From Mesostigma viride (lineage: Eukaryota; Streptophyta; Mesostigmatophyceae; Mesostigmatales; Mesostigmataceae): 57,394 nt of DNA. Shown in pieces: positions 25,501 to 37,900 of the stretch (position 1 is its first letter; every line of letters starts with the position of its first letter). Position numbers and translations under genes: made by a program. Where the stretch lies: contig RPFO01000079.1 in NCBI GenBank assembly GCA_009746045.1, positions 3,895,901-3,953,294 of the forward strand, given 5' to 3'. The notes beneath the pieces were generated by a model, which saw nothing but the letters and a program-made list of their open reading frames with translations, did not search any database and was not told the origin of the DNA.

Positions 25501-28500
25501 AATATCGTATAAGAATCGTGAAGGATTGTATAATATCGTATAAGAATCGTGAAGGATTGTATAATATCGTATAAGAATCGTGTAGGATTGTATAATATCG
25601 TATAAGAATCGTGTAGGATTGTATAATATCGTATAAGAATCGTGAAGGATTGTATAATATCGTATAAGAATCGTGTAGGATTGTATAATATCGTATAAGA
25701 ATCGTGTAGGATTGTATAATATCGTATAAGAATCGTGAAGGATTGTATAATATCGTATAAGAATCGTGTAGGATTGTATAATATCGTATAAGAATCGTGT
25801 AGGATTGTATAATATCGTATAAGAATCGTGAAGGATTGTATAATATCGTATAAGAATCGTGAAGGATTGTATAATATCGTATAAGAATCGTGAAGGATTG
25901 TATAATATCGTATAAGAATCGTGTAGGATTGTATAATATCGTATAAGAATCGTGTAGGATTGTATAATATCGTATAAGAATCGTGTAGGATTGTATAATA
26001 TCGTATAAGAATCGTGTAGGATTGTATAATATCGTATAAGAATCGTGAAGGATTGTATAATATCGTATAAGAATCGTGAAGGATTGTATAATATCGTATA
26101 AGAATCGTGAAGGATTGTATAATATCGTATAAGAATCGTGTAGGATTGTATAATATCGTATAAGAATCGTGTAAGGTTGTGCAAAGTTGTGTCGGGTCAC
26201 GTAGGTTTATGAAGGAATTATTGCACTTGATTTAAGTTTGTTACAAGACAAGCCGCCAAGGCGGGGCGTATATCTGTTACTGAAAAGCAAGCCATAAGAT
26301 GTCAGATGACACAATGCACCACAAAACAGAAAAACATAATGCCTTATCATGCAAAGGGGTATGAACAAGGCGGGTCACCAGGGTTACATGGAAAATAAAA
26401 TAGGCTATCCAGTCAACTCCACCCAATGAAATGACGTAGCCTAGACAAAACTTTATCATTTTCTTGCAGCCTAACCTCACCCATCGGCTCTCAATACGAC
26501 CTAACCTGACGAATAGTCATTCCACTGCAGCCTAACCTCACCCATCAGCTCTCAATATAACCTAACCTGACGAATAGTCATTCCACTGCAGCCTAACCTA
26601 AGCAATCGGATCTTCATACAACCCATCCACACCCATAGTGATTCCATGCGGCCTAACCTAACTGATAAGCTCTCCATACAACCTAACCTGACGAATAGTA
26701 GTTCCACTGCAGCCTAACCTAACCCATAGGTATTCCACATAGCTACCTAACCTAACCTAACCTAACCTAACCTAACCTAACCTAACCTAACCTAACCTAA
26801 CCTAACCTAACCTAACCTAACCTAACCTAACCTAACCTAACCTAACCTAACCTAACCTAACCTAACCTAACCTAACCTAACCTAACCTAACCTAACCTAA
26901 CCTAACCTAACCTAACCTAACCTAACCTAACCTAACCTAACCTAACCTAACCTAACCTAACCTAACCTAACCTAACCTAACCTAACCTAACCTAACCTAA
27001 CCTAACCTAACCTGACCTGACCTAACCTAACCTAACCTAACCTAACCTAACCTAACCTAACCTAACCTAACCTAACCTAACCTAACCTAACCTAACCTAA
27101 CCTAACCTAACCTAACCTAACCTAACCTAACCTAACCTAACCTAACCTAACCTAACCTAACCTATCCCATAAGCTTTCCATGTAGCCCGAACCAACCAAG
27201 GCGGCACGTACATGGCCGCCAAATCATTGCTGTACATGGGTGGCTTGCGGCAGAGGCGGAAGAGCTCAAACTTGTCCATCCAGAAGTGACACGCCAGCAT
27301 AATGAACGCGATGGGTTGCAGCATGGGCAGCCCCCCCGCGAACGCCATAGTCACAAACCTGGGATGGGGATGTGGGCGGCGGTGGCAACCAGAGGGTCAA
27401 GGCAAGTCCATGAAAAGAAAAAAGACGTAGAAAGTAGACGTAGGCATGCAAAAATAACAACCACAGACAGTCTAAAAACATGCATAAATACAACCACACA
27501 GACAGGTACACTCAGGCACCACACACTCATGTGACATGCTTGCACACGGCACAGGCCTCACAGGCATTGATTGGTGAGATATGCAGGAAAATGGTATAGT
27601 CCGCAAATATGTTGTTGCAACACTCCAGGGGAGTGCACCAGTTTGGATGGCGCGAGTAACTCAATGCGTGGAGCAGTTCGGGGGGAAAAAAAAGGGAACA
27701 CATCAATGGAGAGCAGTATTATTCTAATTTTTTAAAAAAGATATCAATAGAGTGCATCACTGGTGCTGGGTGCCAGGTGAACTAGTTAGCCACTCACAGC
27801 GTGTTGAGCATGTCGGCCGTGCGGAGCGCCAGGTAAAACTCGGGCCCCTCGTACAGCTTGTTCAGCTGCGCCTGCGTGTACACGCGCCCCATGCGCAATC
27901 GCCGCACGAGCCAGTGGAGGGGGAAACTAGCGAGCGCCACCAGCTGGTCGGCCACGCCGTTCACCAGGATGGTGATCAGGATGGTGCGGCCGACTGCGGA
28001 GGGGAAAGGGGCGGATGGCGAACCGACGGGGGACGATATGGGGAGGATGGGGGTAGGATGGAGAGGCAAAAGAAACGGAGGATAAGCAGTGTGTGTGTGT
28101 GTGTGTGTGCGCGCGCCATACTCGCTGGATCGATATAGATTGCGGAGAGCAAAACTGGGGTAGGTAGCTAGTCTGGAAAACTCAAGCACGGATGCCTCTT
28201 TTGGCATTCGAGTCCCAAGGCGGCACGGCTGTGCGAACACTGCAGTGCACATGTAAACGCGGAAGCACAGTTGCCTATACCATTGACATCACACGCCTCA
28301 GTCCAGAGGGCATGCAGCATGTTTGGGAATGAGAGGCAGGGCGGGTTGGCAGAGCACAATGGTGAGCCATCATAGAATAAGCACAGGCGGGGCCATCACA
28401 ATTTTTATCCCGCGCACTGTCTGAGTACAAAGTGTCCCACACACCGTCTGAGCACAGGTCCAATGTGCTATTCCACACACCCTCTGAGTACAGCTATGAT

Positions 28501-28939
28501 TATAATTACCTGGTAAATTGTTTAGTCATCCAACCATTCTATCCCCCTCGCTGTCTGAGCACCAGCTGGCCTCCATGCCCCACAGAGCACCTGAGTACAG
28601 CTATGGTACTCATAAACTATGGATTTACTAGTGTTTGATACTATAGTTATTCTATCCCATGCACTGTCCGAGTACCAGCTGGCGTCCCTATTTCCTTAAC
28701 AAATTGCCTAAACGCTCATCTCCATACCCGACACCCACCACCCACGCACCGTCCGAATACCAGCTGGCGTCCATGTCTGAGTGCTCCCCCTCGAACAGGC
28801 TGCCAGGCGCCTTAGCCGCCGCCTTGCTCACGCGCGGCAGGTTGGCGTTGACGATCAGGGCGATCAGCACCGTGTTGCCCAGCTGCGCCAGGAACACCTG
28901 GCAGGGGGGAAAGTGGTCGGGGTCATGTGGGTGGTTTGC

Positions 28940-28972
<33 letters not shown>

Positions 28973-31900
28973 TGGTTGTGGTGGTGGCTGGTTGGGTGTG
29001 CGGGTGGACTTGGGGCTGCTGTCGTGGCATTTCTGAGCCTAGGACACGGGGTTGAGGGCCGGGTTGGACGTGTTGGGTTTAGGGTCTAGCGCTCAGCACC
29101 TAGCTGTGAACCAGTCCTGGGGTCAACCTGGATGTCAAAGCATATCCTTTACATGTCAACTTATGAAATTTTCTTGAAGGTGATTGATAGAACTAGTTCC
29201 CTCTGTGCCCGCCTGGAAGGTGAACCCGTCCCCTCCCCACCCACCTGAAAGGTGAGCGACCGCTGCCTCATTTAACGGGGATGAAGTCATCTCCCTCTGA
29301 ACGCACCTTGAAGGTGAGCGACCTCTGCTCGGTCGTGATCGTGTGGTGCATCTCCCAGCGCGCGAGCCAGGGCATGAGCACCAGCTTGAGCAGCAGGTTG
29401 ACCGCCACCACCGCCGCGATGATGCCGATGGTGGAGACCATGGTGGCCACGCGGCTGTCCACGTAGCTGGGGAGGTGGGTGGGGTAGGCCAGCAATTCGA
29501 GTTGGGGAAGGGGGGGGCGGGGGATTGCAGCCGATGGCGATTGGGTTGGGGAGGGAGGCAAGCAATGGCGATTGGGTTGGATGGGGGAGGCAGCCAAGGA
29601 AGTTTGGGAAAGGAGGCAAAGAAGTGCGTTGGCAAGGGGCACACGATTGCAAAGGGATTGAGGAAGTAGAGGGGGGAAGGGGGGTTGAGGTTGGGGAGGC
29701 AACCCGTGGAGTGCGGGAAGAGAGGCGCAGAGGCAGACAGTTGCGATGGGTTGGAAGGGAAGGAGGGGGGGGGACGGGGGAGAGAGTGTAGTCCATGGAG
29801 CGGAACGAATGAAAGAGCCGGGTGATGGTGAGGCGACGAAACAGCAAGGAGAGAGCGCTCCGAAACGGTGTTCTGCTCACCTCTCGCAAAAGACAGCACT
29901 TTGGAGCAGCGTCGACGTCCACGAGGTCACGTCCTCGCAGTAGCACGAGTAGCACATGGCCATGCTGCCCGAGCAGTCCAGCGAGCTCGTGGAGTTGCCG
30001 GAAGAAGAAGTGCCGCTGCTGCCCCCCCTGTGAGAAGGGGCGAGGAGCAGGGCCACGATGTGGGAACAAGGCATGTGACGTTTAGATGATGGCGTCTCAT
30101 CGTCAGCAAAGGCATCCATGGTCAGCAATCTGTTTAGTCAGCAAAAGGCTGGCTAAACGCAGCCTTGCCCACTTACTTCTTCTGTCCCCATTTGCGAGCC
30201 TTGTCATCCCACCCAAAAGCTTGCTGTCTTTCCTGCCAGCCGTGCCTAGATCTCTGAAGTGCCGCGCTTCGCTATTACGTGTCAAGTTAGCTCATGTCTA
30301 GCTCACCTACCATGATTTACAGTTATTGAGCTTGCCTGTCAACGTGTTCAGCTCACCAGTTCCGTGCTGACCATTACGCTCACCTAGCGTCCAAGGGGCC
30401 ACACTAGGCTCTCCGTGTTACTGGGCCCCTCACTGTATTGGTTCCATCGATCTACCACCCACCTGGCGACCTCGAAGCACTGCAGGTATCGGTTGGCCAA
30501 AGTGGACGGCAGCTCCCCCCCGTTGGCGTCCATCGCATCCTCGTAGGTGCACGTGGCGCTGCACTGGCTGCTGCTGGCCAACAATACTGTCAGCTGGCGC
30601 CGCTTCTTGGTGGCCTCGGCCACGATCACAAGGCTGTGGTGTCGGGTTGGAGAGTGGCAGGGGTGGAGGTGGCAGGGGTGGAGGTGGCAGGGGTGGGAGG
30701 GCAAAGGGGAGAGGGGGTGGGGAGCCAGAGATGCGACAAGGACCATCATGCATATGGAGTGCCAGGAAGCAAGCACGAGGTAAAGAAGTCTAGGAGCATA
30801 GTTGCTGTACGATCCGGGCGTGCATGTGCATGGGTGCATGCATCCATGAGCATGGCGCAAACAACAACATCCTCGGTGGACACCTCTATGCATGCATGCA
30901 TGCATGCATGCGTGATGGAGTAGGTGCAAGCATGTCTGCATATATCTTGATTGCGGAGATCAGGGAGTGAGTGCATATGGGGTCCATTTTGATTCAGGTG
31001 GGAGCGCTTGTGGGGGAAATTGATAGCCATTACTTCAATGAGACCGGTCTCAGTGAAACAGGGTTCAGTGAAACAGGGTTCAATGACACAGGGTTCAGTG
31101 AAACAGGGTTCAACGAAACAGGGTTCAATGAAACAGGGTTCAACGAAACAGGGTTCAACGAAACAGGGTTCAATGAAACAGGGTTCAATGAAACAGGGTT
31201 CAACGAAACAGGGTTCAATGAAACAGGGTTCAACGAAACAGGGTTCAACGAAACAGGGTTCAATGAAACAGGGTTCAACGAAACAGGGTTCAATGAAACA
31301 GGGTTCAATGAAACAGGGTTCAACGAAACAGGGTTCAATGAAACAGGGTTCAATGAAACAGGGTTCAATGAAACAGGGTTCAATGAAACAGGGTTCAATG
31401 AAACAGGGTTCAACGAAACAGGGTTCAGTGAAACAGGGTTCAACGAAACAGGGTTCAGTGAAACAGGGTTCAACGAAACAGGGTTCAGTGAAACAGGGTT
31501 CAACGAAACAGGGTTCAACGGAACAGGGTTCAATGACACAGGGTTCAATGAAACAGGGTTCAACGAAACAGGGTTCAATGAAACAGGGTTCAACGAAACA
31601 GGGTTCAATGAAACAGGGTTCAACGAAACAGGGTTCAACGAAACAGGGTTCAATGAAACAGGGTTCAACGAAACAGGGTTCAATGAAACAGGGTTCAATG
31701 AAACAGGGTTCAACGAAACAGGGTTCAATGAAACAGGGTTCAATGAAACAGGGTTCAACGAAACAGGGTTCAACGGAACAGGGTTCAATGACACAGGGTT
31801 CAATGAAACAGGGTTCAACGAAACAGGGTTCAATGAAACAGGGTTCAATGAAACAGGGTTCAATGAAACAGGGTTCAACGAAACAGGGTTCAGTGAAACA

Positions 31901-34900
31901 GGGTTCAACGAAACAGGGTTCAATGAAACAGGGTTCAACGGAACAGGGTTCAATGAAACAGGGTTCAACGAAACAGGGTTCAACGAAACAGGGTTCAATG
32001 AAACAGGGTTCAACGAAACAGGGTTCAATGAAACAGGGTTCAACGAAACAGGGTTCAATGAAACAGGGTTCAACGAAACAGGGTTCAATGAAACAGGGTT
32101 CAACGAAACAGGGTTCAACGAAACAGGGTTCAGTGAAACAGGGTTCAACGAAACAGGGTTCAACGAAACAGGGTTCAGTGAAACAGGGTTCAATGAAACA
32201 GGGTTCAATGAAACAGGGTTCAATGAAACAGGGTTCAATGAAACAGGGTTCAGTGAAACAGGGTTCAGTGAAACAGGGTTCAATGAAACAGGGTTCAATG
32301 AAACAGGGTTCAACGAAACAGGGTTCAATGAAACAGGGCTCAACGAAACAGGGTTCAATGAAACAGGGTTCAACGAAACAGGGTTCAATGAAACAGGGTT
32401 CAACGAAACAGGGTTCAGTGAAACAGGGTTCAACGAAACAGGGTTCAATGAAACAGGGTTCAATGAAACAGGGTTCAACGAAACAGGGTTCAACGAAACA
32501 GGGTTCAATGAAACAGGGTTCAATGAAACAGGGTTCAGTGAAACAGGGTTCAATGAAACAGGGTTCAGTGAAACAGGGTTCAATGAAACAGGGTTCAATG
32601 AAACAGGGTTCAATGAAACAGGGTTCAATGAAACAGGGTTCAGTGAAACAGGGTTCAACGAAACAGGGTTCAATGAAACAGGGTTCAATGAAACAGGGTT
32701 CAGTGAAACAGGGTTCAATGAAACAGGGTTCAATGAAACAGGGTTCAATGAAACAGGGTTCAGTGAAACAGGGTTCAATGAAACAGGGTTCAGTGAAACA
32801 GGGTTCAATGAAACAGGGTTCAGTGAAACAGGGTTCAATGAAACAGGGTTCAACGAAACAGGGTTCAATGAAACAGGGTTCAATGAAACAGGGTTCAATG
32901 AAACAGGGTTCAATGAAACAGGGTTCAACGAAACAGGGTTCAATGAAACAGGGTTCAATGAAACAGGGTTCAGTGAAACAGGGTTCAGTGAAACAGGGTT
33001 CAACGAAACAGGGTTCAATGAAACAGGGTTCAGTGAAACAGGGTTCAGTGAAACAGGGTTCAATGAAACAGGGTTCAATGAAACAGGGTTCAACGAAACA
33101 GGGTTCAACGGAACAGGGTTCAACGAAACAGGGTTCAACGAAACAGGGTTCAATGAAACAGGGTTCAATGAAACAGGGTTCAATGAAACAGGGTTCAATG
33201 AAACAGGGTTCAATGAAACAGGGTTCAACGAAACAGGGTTCAACGAAACAGGGTTCAATGACACAGGGTTCAACGAAACAGGGTTCAGTGAAACAGGGTT
33301 CAACGAAACAGGGTTCAACGGAACAGGGTTCAACGAAACAGGGTTCAACGAAACAGGGTTCAATGAAACAGGGTTCAATGAAACAGGGTTCAATGAAACA
33401 GGGTTCAATGAAACAGGGTTCAATGAAACAGGGTTCAATGAAACAGGGTTCAATGAAACAGGGTTCAACGAAACAGGGTTCAGTGAAACAGGGTTCAGTG
33501 AAACAGGGTTCAGTGAAACAGGGTTCAACGGAACAGGGTTCAGTGAAACAGGGTTCAACGAAACAGGGTTCAACGAAACAGGGTTCAACGAAACAGGGTT
33601 CAATGAAACAGGGTTCAATGAAACAGGGTTCAATGAAACAGGGTTCAATGAAACAGGGTTCAATGAAACAGGGTTCAATGAAACAGGGTTCAATGAAACA
33701 GGGTTCAGTGAAACAGGGTTCAATGAAACAGGGTTCAATGAAACAGGGTTCAATGAAACAGGGTTCAACGAAACAGGGTTCAATGAAACAGGGTTCAATG
33801 AAACAGGGTTCAGTGAAACAGGGTTCAATGAAACAGGGTTCAACGAAACAGGGTTCAATGAAACAGGGTTCAGTGAAACAGGGTTCAACGAAACAGGGTT
33901 CAATGAAACAGGGTTCAACGGAACAGGGTTCAACGAAACAGGGTTCAACGAAACAGGGTTCAATGAAACAGGGTTCAGTGAAACAGGGTTCAATGAAACA
34001 GGGTTCAGTGAAACAGGGTTCAACGAAACAGGGTTCAGTGAAACAGGGTTCAATGAAACAGGGTTCAATGAAACAGGGTTCAATGAAACAGGGTTCAATG
34101 AAACAGGGTTCAATGAAACAGGGTTCAATGAAACAGGGTTCAACGAAACAGGGTTCAATGAAACAGGGTTCAATGAAACAGGGTTCAATGAAACAGGGTT
34201 CAATGAAACAGGGTTCAGTGAAACAGGGTTCAATGAAACAGGGTTCAGTGAAACAGGGTTCAACGAAACAGGGTTCAGTGAAACAGGGTTCAATGAAACA
34301 GGGTTCAGTGAAACAGGGTTCAATGAAACAGGGTTCAATGAAACAGGGTTCAATGAAACAGGGTTCAATGAAACAGGGTTCAGTGAAACAGGGTTCAATG
34401 AAACAGGGTTCAACGAAACAGGGTTCAACGAAACAGGGTTCAGTGAAACAGGGTTCAACGAAACAGGGTTCAACGGAACAGGGTTCAATGAAACAGGGTT
34501 CAACGAAACAGGGTTCAGTGAAACAGGGTTCAATGAAACAGGGTTCAATGAAACAGGGTTCAATGAAACAGGGTTCAATGAAACAGGGTTCAATGAAACA
34601 GGGTTCAGTGAAACAGGGTTCAGTGAAACAGGGTTCAACGGAACAGGGTTCAACGAAACAGGGTTCAATGAAACAGGGTTCAACGAAACAGGGTTCAACG
34701 AAACAGGGTTCAACGAAACAGGGTTCAGTGAAACAGGGTTCAGTGAAACAGGGTTCAACGAAACAGGGTTCAGTGAAACAGGGTTCAATGAAACAGGGTT
34801 CAATGAAACAGGGTTCAACGGAACAGGGTTCAACGAAACAGGGTTCAACGAAACAGGGCTCAACGAAACAGGGTTCAATGAAACAGGGTTCAATGAAACA

Positions 34901-37900
34901 GGGTTCAACAAAACAGGGTTCAATGAAACAGGGTTCAACGAAACAGGGTTCAACGAAACAGGGTTCAACAAAACAGGGTTCAATGAAACAGGGTTCAACG
35001 AAACAGGGTTCAACGAAACAGGGTTCAACGAAACAGGGTTCAATGAAACAGGGTTCAATGAAACAGGGTTCAATGAAACAGGGTTCAATGAAACAGGGTT
35101 CAATGAAACAGGGTTCAATGAAACAGGCTTCAATGAAACAGGGTTCAACGAAACAGGGTTCAGTGAAACAGGGTTCAATGAAACAGGGTTCAGTGAAACA
35201 GGGTTCAATGAAACAGGGTTCAACGAAACAGGGTTCAGTGAAACAGGGTTCAATGAAACAGGGTTCAACGAAACAGGGTTCAACGAAACAGGGTTCAATG
35301 AAACAGGGTTCAATGAAACAGGGTTCAACGAAACAGGGTTCAGTGAAACAGGGTTCAGTGAAACAGGGTTCAACGAAACAGGGTTCAGTGAAACAGGGTT
35401 CAATGAAACAGGGTTCAATGAAACAGGGTTCAATGAAACAGGGTTCAACGAAACAGGGTTCAACGAAACAGGGTTCAATGAAACAGGGTTCAACGAAACA
35501 GGGTTCAATGAAACAGGGTTCAACGGAACAGGGTTCAATGAAACAGGGTTCAATGAAACAGGGTTCAACGAAACAGGGTTCAATGAAACAGGGTTCAATG
35601 AAACAGGGTTCAACGAAACAGGGTTCAGTGAAACAGGGTTCAACGAAACAGGGTTCAACGAAACAGGGTTCAATGAAACAGGGTTCAATGAAACAGGGTT
35701 CAACGAAACAGGGTTCAATGAAACAGGGTTCAACGAAACAGGGTTCAGTGAAACAGGGTTCAATGAAACAGGGTTCAACGAAACAGGGTTCAACGAAACA
35801 GGGTTCAACGAAACAGGGTTCAGTGAAACAGGGTTCAATGAAACAGGGTTCAATGAAACAGGGTTCAATGAAACAGGGTTCAATGAAACAGGGTTCAACG
35901 AAACAGGGTTCAATGAAACAGGGTTCAACGAAACAGGGTTCAGTGAAACAGGGTTCAATGAAACAGGGTTCAACGAAACAGGGTTCAACGAAACAGGGTT
36001 CAACGAAACAGGGTTCAGTGAAACAGGGTTCAATGAAACAGGGTTCAACGAAACAGGGTTCAATGAAACAGGGTTCAATGAAACAGGGTTCAATGAAACA
36101 GGGTTCAACGAAACAGGGTTCAATGAAACAGGGTTCAATGAAACAGGGTTCAATGAAACAGGGTTCAACGAAACAGGGTTCAGTGAAACAGGGTTCAATG
36201 AAACAGGGTTCAACGAAACAGGGTTCAATGAAACAGGGTTCAATGAAACAGGGTTCAATGAAACAGGGTTCAACGAAACAGGGTTCAATGAAACAGGGTT
36301 CAATGAAACAGGGTTCAATGAAACAGGGTTCAATGAAACAGGGTTCAACGAAACAGGGTTCAACGAAACAGGGTTCAACGAAACAGGGTTCAATGAAACA
36401 GGGTTCAATGAAACAGGGTTCAATGAAACAGGGTTCAATGAAACAGGGTTCAATGAAACAGGGTTCAACGAAACAGGGTTCAGTGAAACAGGGTTCAGTG
36501 AAACAGGGTTCAGTGAAACAGGGTTCAACGGAACAGGGTTCAGTGAAACAGGGTTCAATGAAACAGGGTTCAACGAAACAGGGTTCAATGAAACAGGGTT
36601 CAATGAAACAGGGTTCAGTGAAACAGGGTTCAATGAAACAGGGTTCAATGAAACAGGGTTCAATGAAACAGGGTTCAACGAAACAGGGTTCAATGAAACA
36701 GGGTTCAGTGAAACAGGGTTCAACGAAACAGGGTTCAATGAAACAGGGTTCAACGGAACAGGGTTCAACGAAACAGGGTTCAACGAAACAGGGTTCAATG
36801 AAACAGGGTTCAGTGAAACAGGGTTCAATGAAACAGGGTTCAGTGAAACAGGGTTCAATGAAACAGGGTTCAGTGAAACAGGGTTCAATGAAACAGGGTT
36901 CAATGAAACAGGGTTCAATGAAACAGGGTTCAGTGAAACAGGGTTCAATGAAACAGGGTTCAATGAAACAGGGTTCAATGAAACAGGGTTCAATGAAACA
37001 GGGTTCAATGAAACAGGGTTCAATGAAACAGGGTTCAATGAAACAGGGTTCAGTGAAACAGGGTTCAATGAAACAGGGTTCAATGAAACAGGGTTCAATG
37101 AAACAGGGTTCAATGAAACAGGGTTCAGTGAAACAGGGTTCAATGAAACAGGGTTCAATGAAACAGGGTTCAATGAAACAGGGTTCAATGAAACAGGGTT
37201 CAATGAAACAGGGTTCAGTGAAACAGGGTTCAGTGAAACAGGGTTCAACGGAACAGGGTTCAACGAAACAGGGTTCAATGAAACAGGGTTCAACGAAACA
37301 GGGTTCAACGAAACAGGGTTCAACGAAACAGGGTTCAGTGAAACAGGGTTCAGTGAAACAGGGTTCAACGAAACAGGGTTCAGTGAAACAGGGTTCAATG
37401 AAACAGGGTTCAATGAAACAGGGTTCAACGGAACAGGGTTCAACGAAACAGGGTTCAACGAAACAGGGCTCAACGAAACAGGGTTCAATGAAACAGGGTT
37501 CAACGAAACAGGGTTCAGTGAAACAGGGTTCAATGAAACAGGGTTCAATGAAACAGGGTTCAGTGAAACAGGGTTCAATGAAACAGGGTTCAGTGAAACA
37601 GGGTTCAATGAAACAGGGTTCAATGAAACAGGGTTCAATGAAACAGGGTTCAGTGAAACAGGGTTCAGTGAAACAGGGTTCAATGAAACAGGGTTCAACG
37701 AAACAGGGTTCAATGAAACAGGGTTCAGTGAAACAGGGTTCAATGAAACAGGGTTCAATGAAACAGGGTTCAACGAAACAGGGTTCAATGAAACAGGGTT
37801 CAACGAAACAGGGTTCAATGAAACAGGGTTCAACGAAACAGGGTTCAATGAAACAGGGTTCAACGGAACAGGGTTCAATGAAACAGGGTTCAATGAAACA

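Noticed and set aside
23320-26200. Open frames of 845 and 954 residues on - with Tyr/Ile/Asp-rich repeats
   Set aside because: Translation of the 31-bp minisatellite; the downstream 'unique' part overlaps channel exon 16 in a different frame.
26746-27160. A chromosome end or telomere at the TTAGG array
   Set aside because: The array is inside an intron with coding exons of one gene on both sides and grades into a related minisatellite.
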